The position numbers and the translations under genes are program-made. 60,000 bases of DNA from Strigamia acuminata (lineage: Eukaryota; Arthropoda; Chilopoda; Geophilomorpha; Linotaeniidae), in assembly GCA_949358305.1 (NCBI GenBank), contig OX442317.1, forward strand, positions 8,996,186-9,056,185, in the 5' to 3' direction. Shown here piece by piece: positions 46,242 to 57,277 of the stretch. The notes beneath the pieces were generated by a model that was not told the origin of the DNA, ran no database searches, and was given only the letters and a program-made list of their open reading frames with translations. Numbering within the stretch: the stretch's first letter is position 1; the number at the start of each line of letters is the position of its first letter.

Positions 46242-49200
46242 TCATCTCTTATAACGAAGCCAACGGCTGGACTTGGAAGTAGAACACGTTTTGAGTTTGG
46301 AATGGGCAAGGGCAGTTGTTTCTTGAGCAGAACTGTTTTTATTAGCAATACCAGCCCTGTGGTTGAGTTCTGACCGCTGATCGTCAATCCGTCCCGACTG
46401 AAGACGCATAATCAAACCGAAAAAGTCTTCGTCCGGCATTGTCGGCGCCGACTGCTCCTGCACCGGTAGAGTGCTTCGCTGGTCCTCGATCCTCGTACCC
46501 TAGTTTACCAAAGCACTTATAATTTTGATAAAAAAATTATAAAACCGTAATTCTTCGATTCTAAGACGCCATCGATTGTAAAATGCACCCCGCTTTTAGA
46601 AATGTTTATACCACATTAACCCGCTTTAAACCGCATGCCTGTATAGTTCGAGTTTTACCAGCATGTTGTCAGTACGAATATTTTTCAGTGAAAATTGAAC
46701 CAAAAGATGCTTAACAAGCGTTTTTAGACGCCCAAAATGTAGGAAATTGGACTAAATTTCTATAAATTTACTAAATTTTAAAAATAACCTTTAGAATATT
46801 AAGAAAACATAATTTTTGGCCAAGTTCCAATATAATTATTCATCTAGGCTCTTTTAATTAAAAAAACTCAAAAAAACAGCTTTTTCACTTCATACAGGCA
46901 TGCTGGCAAAAGCTCACTTGTCAGTGTTGTATCTTTTTAAAGTGAACGAAAAATGATAACTTTGTTCACTTTTAATGGTTAATGCGAACTTCGCAAAAAC
47001 GTTACATTTCTTTGGGAAAAAAAATAATTTTAAACGTTTTGATGACGTTTTCATCATCAAAATGTTTATTATTTATCTGCATTGCCCAAAATGGAACAAC
47101 AAACGTGTCAATTTTTAAAAAAAAATTTGAAAAGTGAACATGAACTATTGGTTCAAGTTCGTGAACTTGATTGCAGTGAACGTGAACGTGAACTTGAACG
47201 CGTTCACATTTAAGTGAACGAGATACAACACTGCAAAAGCTTTGTACCTGAAATTTTCAAAAGTTGATAATTCCATGTGGCTTAATACATTACGGGAAAT
47301 AAGTGCGTCTTAAAATCGAAGAAATACGGTAATCCCTTGATTCACCCTTGATAAACGACTTAAAATCTGTTCACGCGCGGATCTGCACTTTTGTGGCCCA
47401 GCAACCCGTATGGGTAACCACTCTCAAGAAAAAAACTCAAATTTTTAAGCAATGTAGTTTAAAGTCGCTTCTCAAGCGCGCAAATCGAGGGTTTGCCGTA
47501 TATTTATCGCACTTACTTGACATCGCATGAGCAAGTCGAAGAACCCTTCATCAGGCAAAGAATTGGGCTTAGTAGACGCAAAGCTGAATGATTTTGGAGG
47601 TGGAATGGAATTGATTCCTAAAATGCACGGCAAGCTCGCTCTTTGTTCGTCTAATCTCTTGCTTTGAAAGCCGGCGATCATGTCGAAAAAATCATCGTTC
47701 GAACTCGATCTGCATTCATCTGTAAACCAGAATCGCGATCAATTACATTTACCGTAAAGCTCCAAATAAATAATAAGCATTATTTAATTTTTGTTTAGAC
47801 CCAACCCTCGGCACTTAATTGGACCCGGCGTTTATTTTTCGTTGTTTACAATTGGCATTCGCATTCCGGATCAAACTGTTGCCGGAATTTTCATTCTCCT
47901 TATTCTCCATGGTGGCGAGCGAACATCTCTGATCATCCATTCGCTTGCTTTGGAAGTGACTGATTAGCTCGAAGAACGTTTCTTTGTCGGTGATATCATA
48001 AACCCCCTAACAAATTCAACCGTAAGCTTAAACGGCGGCGAAAAATAAGCGCTTATTAATCTCGAACCATATCGCACGGATCAGCTCTAGCTATTGGTGA
48101 CGAAAACTTGGCAGTCGGTTGGGCAGTGACGTCGTTCATCTTTCGGTATTGCAAGGGACTTGGAAGAGAGTTTGATAATTGTTGCTTTATATTTTCGATG
48201 CCATCTAGTGATAACAAAATAATTCAATTTTCCAACTAACTCAACAGGTGTCCGTCGCTTTTTACCCTGATAACTGTCTGGTTTGATTTGGAAGCCGAGA
48301 ACTTGAGTGAGATCAACTAACGAAGAATGCGCCGTCGCCTGGCCGGTCGGATCGCCGATCTAGGAATACAAAGAAAGTTTGATTGAGTAGGGTGCACAAA
48401 TGAAATTCCAGAACACAGATGTTGGGTTTCCCTTTATTGCCTAACAGCAGGAATAATTCATTCTATAGATAACTCGCTATCATTACTCTAAATAGAATTT
48501 TTAAATAATCTCATTACCGTGTGCGAGGGGTTATTTATTTGGCAAGCATTATTTGTACACTATTTTCCCTTATTTGTACACTATTTTCCCTTATTTGTAC
48601 ACTATTTTCCCTTATTTGTACACTATTTTCCCTTATTTGTACACTATTTTCCCTTATTTGTAAACTATTTTCCCTTATTTGTACACTATTTTCCCTTATT
48701 TGTACACTATTTTCCCTTATTTGTACTCGAAATCGAGAAAATACGGTATGTTTTATCACGTTTTTCTGGGTATTGAAAAATATGGTCAATCCAGGGTCAC
48801 TACTTATTATTGAATGCCCTTAAATGAAAATTGATGAAAATTAATTTTTACCTGCTGAGCGATTTCCAGGTGCAGCTTTGCGAAATGAATGGCATTATCA
48901 TGGTCGCCAAGTGCACAATGCGCATTTCCTAAACTCCAATAAGCTCTAGCTTCCCCGATTTTATCCTGAAGTTCCTGCGCTATTCTCAGGTGCCTCATGT
49001 GATACTCGATCGCTACCGCATAATCGCCCAATAGCGCGTAAGTATTGCCCAAACTGTAACACGCCTGTGCTTCCACCGCCCGATCGTTTAATTCCTGGGC
49101 CAACATGAGACTCCGTCTAGAAAATAAAAGTGGTTTAGTGCCGCTTTTCGAGTTTGGGTTCATTTGTACGCACTTGTAGTTATCTGCGGCCATTTCGAAT

Positions 49201-51369
49201 TCTCCTAAGAAAATATAGGCGTTTCCTAGGTTGGTGTGGGCTCTTCGTTCTGCCGCTTTGTCGCCAAACTCTTTGGCTATTTTTAAACGCTGGTGTAATC
49301 AAATGAATTACGGTTAGTGGTTTAGATTGGTAAAATGGGGTTTTATATACTTCTTTGTGATATGTAACTGCCAGAGAGAAATTGCCAAGTAGGTAATAGG
49401 TATTTCCTAGATTGCCATAAGAGCGACCTTGTGCAAATCGGTCGCCTAGTTCCGTAACCAATTGCAAATTAGCTCTGAAATAGGTGGGAAAATGATGATA
49501 TTAAGTAGAAAAACCATTATTTCGCTTAAAATTGATGATTTTAGACAGAAAAATCGATTATTCGTCTAAAAATTGATGATTTTAGACAGAAAAATCGATT
49601 ATTCAGCTAAAAATTGATGATTTTATACCAAAAAATCGATTACCTCGTATAAAATTGACGGTTTTACACCGAAAAATCGACTATGCGGCTTAAATTGATA
49701 ATTTTAATCAGAAAAATCGATTATTCGGCTAAAAATTGATGATTTTAGACAGAAAAATCAATTATTCAGCTAAAAATTGATGATTTTATACCAAAAAATC
49801 GATTACCTCGCTTAAAATGGACGGTTTAACACCGAAAAATCAACTATACGGCTTAAATTGATAATTTTAATCAGAAAAATCGATTACTTCGTTTAAAATT
49901 GACGGTTTTAGCCCGAAAAATCAACTGCACGGCTTAAATTGATAATATCAGTCAGAAAAACCAATCATTCGGCTTAAAATTGATGCTTTTTGACCCAAAA
50001 AAATCGATTTTTTTATTTTTTACTTAAAATTTACGCTTTTAGACCGAAAAACCAATCTTACGGCTAAAAATGGGTAATTTTAGACAAAAAATCAATTTCT
50101 CGGCCTCGAAAAACATCAATTTTGTCAGCTTAAACTGAATACCCACGTATAATATTCGACTGCTTGCTGCAGTGATCGCTTTACTTCCTCTGGAAATTCT
50201 GACGGTTCCTGGTTCCCTAATTTCCCGATATGTTTTCCCTTTGCGTGATAAACATTTCCCAAGTTGTACAAAGCTCGAGCCTCACCGACCTAAATGCAAA
50301 AAAAAAAAAAAAAATCTTTTAAAACAAACAAAACAAAAAACAAAAACAAAAACAAAAAAACAAAAAAACAAAAACAAAAAAACAAAAATCAATCACTTTA
50401 TCATCCAATTCATTCGATATGTCCAAATGGCGCCGACAATACAAAATGGCATCATCAAATTTCCCAATAACCTTCAACGTATTTCCTAAATTCCCACTCG
50501 CTTTCGCCTCACCGAGTTTATCGCCAATTTTCCTGCAATTAAATCAAATTTATTCGACGCCGAACAAACGGGGTTCCGTAATAATAACAGCGGAAATAAA
50601 TGACAATTTTAAAAGGATACCATACATCACTGAATGAATAACCACGGAAACACAACTTCAGCTGTTGAATTACCGCGGAATTTAAAAAATTAAAAATTAA
50701 AAAAAAAGAGCCCCAGATGCAAAACTTTAATCAAGTTTTAATTTTAACTAAAACTGATCAACCGAAATGGGGCTCGTAGAAAGGGCCCCGTGTGCCCCAC
50801 ATTGCGAATATTCACCTCGCCAACGCCAGATCTTGTTTGTGACATTCCACGGCCTTATTATATTCGCCCAAGTAAAAGTTCGCATTTCCCAACTGCGAGT
50901 AAATTGCACTCAGTGTCTGCAGATCGTCAGTGCTGGCTTTGATAGCTGCCTCCAGATATTCCGCTCCAATACGGTATTCGCCTCCTTTGCACAATCGTTC
51001 GCCTTCCAGAGCCAATTCGATGCAGGCGAGTTTCGAAGCCATTCTGTCCAACTGTAAACAAAAACAAAAGTTGAGTTAGAAAAGCGGATCAAAAAAAAAA
51101 TGTGCATTGACCTCAAAACAAAGTGATGTAAACAAAGGCGTGAAAATGGAATGGTAGAAAAATGAAAAACTGCAGAAAATGAACAAGTTTCGATCGAATT
51201 AATACATCGTTTTCAGTTTTTGACGGTGAACTACTGCCATTTTGTCAAATGACCTCGCCCGCATCGCTCGAATCACTTCTTAGCTTACCTGAAAATAGTC
51301 GTTGGATTTTGACGCTGATATAAGAAACCGTGGAAACCACTCAAGTAATTTGACACTGACTGACGTCAT
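46242..51369 (-). CDS. GPSM2: Pins/LGN (G-protein signalling modulator 2)
   Basis: Adaptor linking cortical G-alpha-i/o-GDP (GoLoco motifs) to NuMA/Mud or Inscuteable (TPRs) to orient the spindle. Exons (minus): 51369-51289, 51051-50816, 50532-50397, 50289-50147, 49474-49351, 49289-49174, 49116-48852, 48359-48266, 48204-48068, 48006-47850, 47719-47517, 46499-46242; 649 aa. TPRs start at ACIELALEGERLCK and include LGNTLKVIGKFDDAI, YGNLGNTYYLLGNF, YSLGNTYALLGDY and WSLGNAHCALGDHDNA. All four GoLoco motifs are present with the arginine finger: FFELISHFQSKRMDDQR, FFDMIAGFQSKRLDEQR, FFDLLMRCQGTRIEDQR (split by an intron) and FFGLIMRLQSGRIDDQR. Exon 1 is optional: the next ATG at 51042 gives MASKLACIELA. 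The donor at 48068 was chosen by phase. Confidence 0.93.
46545..47329. mobile_element. TIR element in the last Pins/LGN intron
   Basis: The left end CCGTAATTCTTCGATTCTAA (then GACGC) and the inverse at the right (GCGTCTTAAAATCGAAGAAA then TACGG) enclose 785 bp. The termini share the CCGTA start and the C-GATT-TAAG core with the other CCGTATTT families in the window, so they may use one transposase. Confidence 0.75.
48539..48724. repeat. 21-base minisatellite in a Pins/LGN intron
   Basis: Nine almost perfect copies of TTATTTGTACACTATTTTCCC, one with TAAACT. The unit is a multiple of three with no stop, which creates open frames on both strands that are not genes. Confidence 0.95.
49495..50110. 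repeat. Degenerate ~40-base minisatellite in a Pins/LGN intron
   Basis: About 14 units built on AAAAATTGATGATTTTAGAC followed by AGAAAAATCGATTATTCGGC, with higher-order similarity between blocks near 49580 and 49750. Confidence 0.9.
51361..51368. promoter_or_regulatory. CRE palindrome TGACGTCA at the Pins/LGN 5' end
   Basis: A perfect cAMP-response-element consensus overlaps the upstream candidate ATG of Pins/LGN. If it works as a promoter element, transcription may start just inside and the ATG at 51042 would be the true start. Function not shown by sequence alone. Confidence 0.35.
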
Positions 51370-51410
51370 TTCAGCTTTTATATCACGTTACTTTTTACTG
51401 AAGGTCCGTG

Positions 51411-51685
51411 TGCATATATTTTTTTCCACATCATCACTACAGATCATCCGTCCATTACCGATCGCCACCGCTGCACCAGACATTGTAAACGATCAATGCC
51501 TTCTCGCGCTCATTTAATGGTCACACCTTGCCAGTTGCCAGTTGCGCCAGTGAAATCATGACTTCGACATGCGAGGAGATTTGTGATTTCAAATTTTAAT
51601 CACGGACCCGTGTTTTAATATTAACCCTTTCCCACAAATAACTCATTTTGTTACAGACTCCAAATGAAGAAAACGATAAAGAAAA
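51411..51685 (+). repeat. Left arm of a large inverted duplication
   Basis: Matches 53798-54054 in reverse orientation over about 250 bases. The match covers the block from ATATATTTTTTTCCACATCA through CCGATCGCCACCGCTGCACC, TTAATATTAACCCTTTCCCA, a splice acceptor TTGTTACAG and the first ~30 bases of the following exon (CCAAATGAAGAAAACGATAA). The arms differ in the middle, where the right arm has a GTAAGT donor and the left has an extra CCTTGCCAGTTGCCAGTT. Confidence 0.85.
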
Positions 51686-52062
51686 CCATCATGCACGTAA
51701 GATGCGGAGGAAAAGAATTGTCACGAGTTATAACATTTTTTTTAAAGAAATCCAGCAGGTATTAATTATTCTAGAGGGATAAAAATAATTTTATTGTAAT
51801 TTATTTTCATTATTTACAGAGCACTCAAGGAAACAATTCATTATCATTTGGTGAAACATCCACACAGGTAAGTGCAAAGTGGAAAGAACTCGAAGCTGAA
51901 CAAAATCAGGTAAATTTTATATTTGATTTTCATTTGATTGTAATTAACACTCTTCTGCAGGCTTATAAGAATACTGCAGTTTCTACCGTAGAAGAAAGAA
52001 TAAACTCAGTTAGTAAGGTAAAATTTTGTATATCGAAGATGTTTGTTCCGATGTTAACGTGA
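51657..52062 (+). CDS. HMG-box protein, TOX-like (5' end unresolved)
   Basis: Exons 51657-51758, 51820-51909 and 51961-52017 read in one frame, with a possible stop at 52060-52062 if the last donor (AAG|GTAAAA) is not used. The sequence gives TSYNIFFKEIQQ, SLSFGETSTQVSAKWKELEA and EQNQAYKNTA, the three-helix pattern of an HMG DNA-binding box, nearest in my memory to the TOX family. A basic run RKMRRKR precedes the box. No ATG-bearing first exon in frame was found; the first acceptor lies within the inverted duplication. An internal perfect donor (CAG|GTAAGT at 51867) is read through in this model and could allow alternative splicing. Probably a nuclear DNA-binding protein, partial as annotated. 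Confidence 0.6.
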
Positions 52063-52171
52063 GGAAGTTGATACTTCCGTGGTCATTTGTCGAGAAAAGG
52101 CTTACAATCGGTTCAGAATGGATTTGGATTAGACGAATTACGGATTCGTATTCGACTGTAAATTTTAAAAT

Positions 52172-53418
52172 TTAAATTAAATTTTTAACGAAAATGTTTA
52201 CGATGTTTTTTTGTATTTGACTTGATAATAACACTTGAATGATTTCGTTTTTCGTCTTTGGTTTTACATCGTTTTGGTCATTTTCACGTCTTTCTTCGAA
52301 TAAAACTTGAATTATTTCGTTTTTCGTCGGTTGGACGTCGTTTTGGTCATTTTCACGTCTTTCTTCAACGTTTGCGGCGGTTCTTAGCATGAAAAATGAT
52401 TGGAAATGGTCGAATGTGCTGAATTTTATTGATTTCGGTGAATTTTCAGTTTTTTCCGAGTTGTTTTGAGTGCAATTGTAGGAAGTTGAACCAGAATTAA
52501 TTATTGTGGCCGATTCGTCAGTTTCCTTTCCCCACGTACTCGCAGTTGAACATTTCAATACAATACAATTTAATACAATACAATTTAAATGTTAAAAAAA
52601 TCGATTGAAATGATTTAAAACCGTTTGAAATCAATTCTAACTCACAATTTCTTCGTTTGTATCCTCGGATATTAAATCCCCAGCCGGCTGACATTTATTT
52701 GCGTCCTCAATTACTTCGTGGACCTCGAAAAAATATAAAAATGTAAAATATTAACAACAAAAAATGAATAAAAATCATTACATTTAGCTTAGGCAGATCC
52801 AAAATCGGATAATTTAACGCGATTTGATTTTTATCCGCATTTTCCGCTACGATTTTTTCGCTTTTGGTGAATCTGAACGAAACAAAAATTTGAACTAATA
52901 CCAGTAACGTCGTGACAAATAAAACGATTTATGTTTTTACAATTCGTCCCATTCGTCCAAATCGTCTGGAAATTCATCAGATATTTCTTTCTTTGCTAAT
53001 CGCGGTAAAATGTCAGAAATGTGAAGTTTATTGGCGCTGGAAACCGGATCTTGGAGAATTATGATGTCAAATAACAGATTATCTCCTAAAATACATCAAA
53101 TTTTAGGCCTAAAGTTTATTTTTAATTTTTTTTAACCTAATAAAATCTCTTCTCTAAGGCTTTTGAGATCATAAAATGGATACGAAATATCCTGAGTTAA
53201 GTTTACTCATACTCTTTCTTTTTTTTTCTTGGGATTTGGATCTGGAAAGTAAAAATTATATTTTTTCACATTTTTCATATTTTTTTATTGTCAAAAACGA
53301 AAAGTTCTGATACTGTACTTCAAATAATTTAAAATTTCCGTTTCGTCACAGTCGAATTCGTCGTTCAAATCTTTTAAAATGTCGGAATAATGTTCCTTAG
53401 TTACATTTTCATCACCTT
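52172..53418 (-). CDS. Candidate acidic multi-exon protein, unrecognised
   Basis: A minus-strand series of phase-compatible segments: 53418-53319, then 53191-53137, 53085-52941, 52872-52782, 52723-52646 and a final open frame 52558-52172. They encode DENVTKEHYSDILKDL, SYPFYDLKSLREEILL, LPRLAKKEISDEFPDDLDEW, NYPILDLPKLN and VHEVIEDANKCQPAGD. The last frame has a 26-residue tandem repeat (EERRENDQNDV..KNEIIQVL twice). Links between the first two segments and into the last one are not solved, and no start was found. The upstream frame 53827-53597 starts with the same TPNEENDKE exon as the HMG-box gene. No domain recognised. Confidence 0.35.
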
Positions 53419-53797
53419 CTGTAAAATATAACATACGGTAAAAACATTTCATAATGATTTGTAGTCGTACTCCATATTCGAAAACAGTTATGAAGAACAG
53501 TTATGTGATTTCATACATCAATGCGCATCACAACTGTTCTGCAATTTGTAATTTAGCGGATTTACTCGAGTTTCAGCCAGGGTTTATGGAAATCCTCTAG
53601 TATTTGTTCCGTATTTGAGTCATCAAGTTGTGCAATTGATAAAACAGAGAAAATTGCTTTACGGATGCCTCGGTTAAGTAATCAATGGCTAAATATCGCG
53701 GCATTTCTTGTGCAATTTGTAAATTAAAAACTTGCGCTCTGTTTGTAGATCTGTCGAAAACCAGATACGAGTGATGATTTTCATCATGTCCAACCGG

Positions 53798-54054
53798 CTT
53801 TTCTTTATCGTTTTCTTCATTTGGAGTCTGTAACAAAATGAGTTATTTGTGGGAAAGGGTTAATATTAAAACACGGGTCCGTGATTAAAATTTGAAATCA
53901 CAAACCTCCTTGCATGTCGAAGTCATGATTATTCTACTTACCTTGCCAAGAAATGAGCGCGAAAAGGCATTGATCGTTTACAATGTCTGGTGCAGCGGTG
54001 GCGATCGGTAATGGGCGGATGATCTGTAGTGATGATGTGGAAAAAAATATATGC
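53798..54054 (-). repeat. Right arm of the inverted duplication
   Basis: Reverse counterpart of 51411-51685. On the minus strand it contains ATGCCTTTTCGCGCTCATTT and a GGCAAG|GTAAGT donor at 53942, then the shared acceptor at 53828. Each arm serves as the apparent 5' region of a gene pointing inward. Confidence 0.85.
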
Positions 54055-54457
54055 GGTCCGCGTGCGCTACTTTTACTGCGCATGGGCTGTGTTGATTTTC
54101 CAGTTCACTTTTCACGTTTTGAATGCAATGATTCACTAAAATTCCCACCTCAAATGAACTGGAATATGAAACTAAAATGACTCACACTGCCATCTGCCTC
54201 AACTCGTCGCTGCATGCATCTACAAATTTCAACGGTAATATTTCGCTATCTGAATTTTCTACGCTAAAAATCTTGCTAATAATTACCAATTTCAACCATT
54301 TTCAAACAGATATTCGCGATTAGAAGTGGAGATAAATTAGATATCAAGGTTAGTAACCTAGTTAAGGCTGAAACTGTTAACAAAAATCAATACATCCGTC
54401 ACAGTGACCGAATTCTCTAAAAATTCCTCACGAAACCCGTGAAAATACAAATCCACA
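54055..54457 (+). other. 5' region of TSG101
   Basis: No TATA box. A CAAACAG acceptor-like site lies near 54309. The arrangement is divergent from the minus-strand arm at 53970, so a shared promoter is possible. Confidence 0.35.
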
Positions 54458-55780
54458 ATGCCTCACCAAGGAAGTGAGACCCTGCAACAACTGAACAAAT
54501 ACTACCGTAATGCAGAATTGACTAAACGAGACATCATGCAGGCTCTAATGGCCTACAAAGGTCTAGTCCCCAAATGGGATGCATTTATGTTCACCAATGG
54601 AGAGAAAAAGGACCTAGTCTGCTTGGATGGAACAATTCCCATCAGTTACAAAAGTGCAACATACAACATCCCCATTTGTGTGTGGCTGATTGAAACCCAT
54701 CCATACAATGCACCCATGTGCTATGTCAAACCCACCAGTGATATGCAGATCAAGGTGTCCCACCATGTCGACCAAACAGGCAAAATCTACCTCCCATACC
54801 TCCATGAGTGGAAACACAATTCTTCGGATCTCATCGGTCTGATCCAAGTCATGATAATCACTTTCGGTGACCATCCGCCGGTTTATTCTAAATCTAGATC
54901 ATCACACAGAAACAGCAGTAGCCACAACTACTCCAATTACTCTTCCAGAGGGGCCCCATTGGCCCCAACATACGTGTCCAGCGTGGCTCCCCAGCCCCAG
55001 CCACAACCACAGCCGATGCAGCCGTATCCCGCTTACCCGGCCTATCCCCAGCAACCATCCAACATGTCTATGTCCATGCCATCAATGCCAACTCAAATGC
55101 CAGCAAACAATTACAAGTATGCCCCTTTGCCCAGTTACCCTTCGGTAGCAAGCGGATACCCTTATCCGGGGTATCCCATGGCCGCTAGCCCACCGGTCTA
55201 TCCGGGGTCTTCGCCGTACGCTAATTATCCGGCTCAAATGGGACACGTCCAACAGCCTCCTAGTAACACCGGTACCATCTCCGATGACCACATCAAGGCT
55301 TCCATGTTGTCTGCGGTCGAGGATAAGATGAAGCGGAAGCTTCGCGACGTCTTTTCTCAAGCACAGGCCGAAATGGAAGTTTTGAGACGGACGAGTGACG
55401 AGTTGAATCAGGGAAAGACCAAGTTGGAAAGTATGATTAATAAGTTGGAGGATGAGCAACTGCAGTTGGAGAGTTTAGTTGTGGTTCTTCGGGACAAGAA
55501 GGAGGCGATGACTAATCTTCTCGGGAAGTTGGAAAACCAAGAGTCGGTGGATGTGGACGAGGCTGTCGTTACCACGACTCCATTGTACAAGCAGTTGTTG
55601 ACTTTGTTCGCTGAGGAGAATGCTACCGAAGATGCTATTTATTATTTGGGCGAGGCTTTGCGGAAAGGGATTTTAGATTTGGATTTGTTTTTGAAGCATG
55701 TGAGGGATCTTTCGCGTAAACAGTTTACGCTTCGCGCTTTAATGCACAAGTGCAGGGAAAAGGCTAATTTTCCTTGTTAA
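54458..55780 (+). CDS. TSG101: ESCRT-I subunit TSG101 (intronless)
   Basis: Core ESCRT-I protein that binds P(T/S)AP peptides and ubiquitin and sorts cargo into multivesicular bodies. A single 440-aa exon (human about 390). N-terminal UEV domain at about 1-145, with the hallmark VWLIETHPYNAPMCYVKPT, IYLPYLHEWKHNSSDL and ITFGDHPPVYSK; as in all TSG101 the E2 catalytic cysteine is absent. A Pro/Gln/Tyr-rich linker (about 146-277) contains a PQPQPQPQ run and many YP pairs. A coiled coil at about 280-375 (AEMEVLRRTSDELNQGKTKL, LEDEQLQLESLVVVL) is followed by the C-terminal steadiness box (YYLGEALRKGILDLDLFLKH, VRDLSRKQFTLRALM). The start ATG follows ATCCACA. Lack of introns among intron-rich neighbours is notable. 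Confidence 0.97.
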   Translation: MPHQGSETLQQLNKYYRNAELTKRDIMQALMAYKGLVPKWDAFMFTNGEKKDLVCLDGTIPISYKSATYNIPICVWLIETHPYNAPMCYVKPTSDMQIKVSHHVDQTGKIYLPYLHEWKHNSSDLIGLIQVMIITFGDHPPVYSKSRSSHRNSSSHNYSNYSSRGAPLAPTYVSSVAPQPQPQPQPMQPYPAYPAYPQQPSNMSMSMPSMPTQMPANNYKYAPLPSYPSVASGYPYPGYPMAASPPVYPGSSPYANYPAQMGHVQQPPSNTGTISDDHIKASMLSAVEDKMKRKLRDVFSQAQAEMEVLRRTSDELNQGKTKLESMINKLEDEQLQLESLVVVLRDKKEAMTNLLGKLENQESVDVDEAVVTTTPLYKQLLTLFAEENATEDAIYYLGEALRKGILDLDLFLKHVRDLSRKQFTLRALMHKCREKANFPC

Positions 55781-55829
55781 ATTATTCTGAATCTCTTTTG
55801 ATACTTCGAATATTCGTGCTTGAATTAAC

Positions 55830-55973
55830 AGTAGCTGCATTCAAAAACTAAAATATTTTGTGTTTTACTTCAATTTTAAACTAAAAATGACATCATTTCC
55901 TGTTTAAACCCATGTTAAAACTTAAAATACACTTAAACTAAAATTTTTATTTTTATTTTTGAATGCAGCTACT
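55830..55973. mobile_element. AGTAGCTGCATTCAAAAA MITE, 144 bp
   Basis: Perfect inverted ends AGTAGCTGCATTCAAAAA and TTTTTGAATGCAGCTACT around an AT-rich core with AACTAAAAT repeats, 50 bases after the TSG101 stop, so probably within its 3' UTR. The same termini bound 57229-58710. Confidence 0.85.
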
Positions 55974-56313
55974 ATCTTGTGTTTGATAGTTTAATGACGT
56001 TTACAATACGCTGTGTTAGTACCTCGATTGTATTTAAAAAGAATAGAAAGTATAAATAAGAGGTAAACAGAACTTAAAGTTCGTAGTAGGCAACGGTCGA
56101 AAGGCCTTTGGAATTCTAACATACGTAAATGACATTAAACTGTCAAACTTAAATTAAAGAAGTGATGCGCATTTGAAATTGAGATATTGTATTAAATAAC
56201 GTATCTTAATTTGTGTTAATCTCTTTGCACTTGTTCTAAACAAGGAAATGAACACTTAATGCAAGAAAATTTCTCTTGAAATTAAAAGCATATTTTCTAC
56301 CGGTAAATACATA

Positions 56314-56565
56314 CCGCATTTTACTGATTAAGAGTCGCCCTCGAATTGTAGCCGCGGTTGAGACACTGAGAATACCGTAATTTTGCAAAAGTACGATATT
56401 GTTTCCGTATTTAACCTCACGAACGATGACCGTACGCTTCGTTCGTGACATCCAGACTCGGTTTGTTACATTAAACAAATGTTACAAACGAAAAACTGAA
56501 ATTGTAATTGCTGACAAAAATGACAGTTTTGAATACGAGCCGCGGTTCTTAATCGATAAAATACG
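56314..56565. mobile_element. CCGTATTTT..GATTAAGAG MITE, copy 5 (reverse)
   Basis: A 252-bp TA-flanked copy in the opposite orientation to those at 2125 and 18864, keeping GTAGCCGCGG, CGTACGCTTCGTTCGTGA and GCTGACAAAAATG. Confidence 0.85.
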
Positions 56566-57277
56566 GTATTTGTTTTTAATATATGTCCAGTAAGTAGATT
56601 TTTAGTTTGTATACAGATATATTACAAATCTTGTATTACTGATCGTGCATTTCAGTTCAATTTGAACACTGCTGCTAGTCTGCTACTATACTATAACAGA
56701 AAGCGGAGATACCATCTTGTATTTATTTATTACCACAGTATAGGCATTTTGATAACATTTTTTTTTAAAATGTTTAACATAAATAGAAAATTTAGTATAG
56801 AAACTTAATTTATTCAATTATGTTGATATTTTTTTTTTAGAGAATATTTTAACATTTTATATATTTTACCACTTTTTATACAAATCACGAAAATTTAGAG
56901 TGAACTATTATATAGATGTTGGTTTACTGCACTTCTTTGTTGTAATGTATTTTTCATTTCATCACTTGTAACTGGTTGTACATTGTGTGTGTGTGGGTGT
57001 TTATTTATACCGATTTCCATTTAGGATTTGTTAAATTTGTACGTTTTAACATTTATTAATCAAATATTTAATATTAAATTTATACGTGCTCTAGAAACTT
57101 TACTAATGCCGGTTGATACCACTATTGTGTTGTATATTCTGCCTGTGATATGGTGAATTGATAGGTATTCTGTTTTTCATTTCTGATGAGTTTAGCTGTG
57201 TTTAGAAATCTTTTTCATGTTTTTAAAAAGTAGCTGCATTCAAAAAGTCATTTAGATTAAACTACATATTTAAATTA

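Larger units (their letters stand above)
55781..57228. other. 3' UTR/flank of TSG101 with TIR elements
   Basis: Apart from the two MITEs listed separately (55830-55973, 56314-56565) it is AT-rich, with no ORF. A TGTGTGTGTG microsatellite lies near 56985. Confidence 0.4.

Noticed and set aside
48519-48823. Frames of 84-100 codons rich in LICTLFS or QIRENSV
   Set aside because: The 21-base repeat is a multiple of three and open in several frames; it lies inside a Pins/LGN intron.
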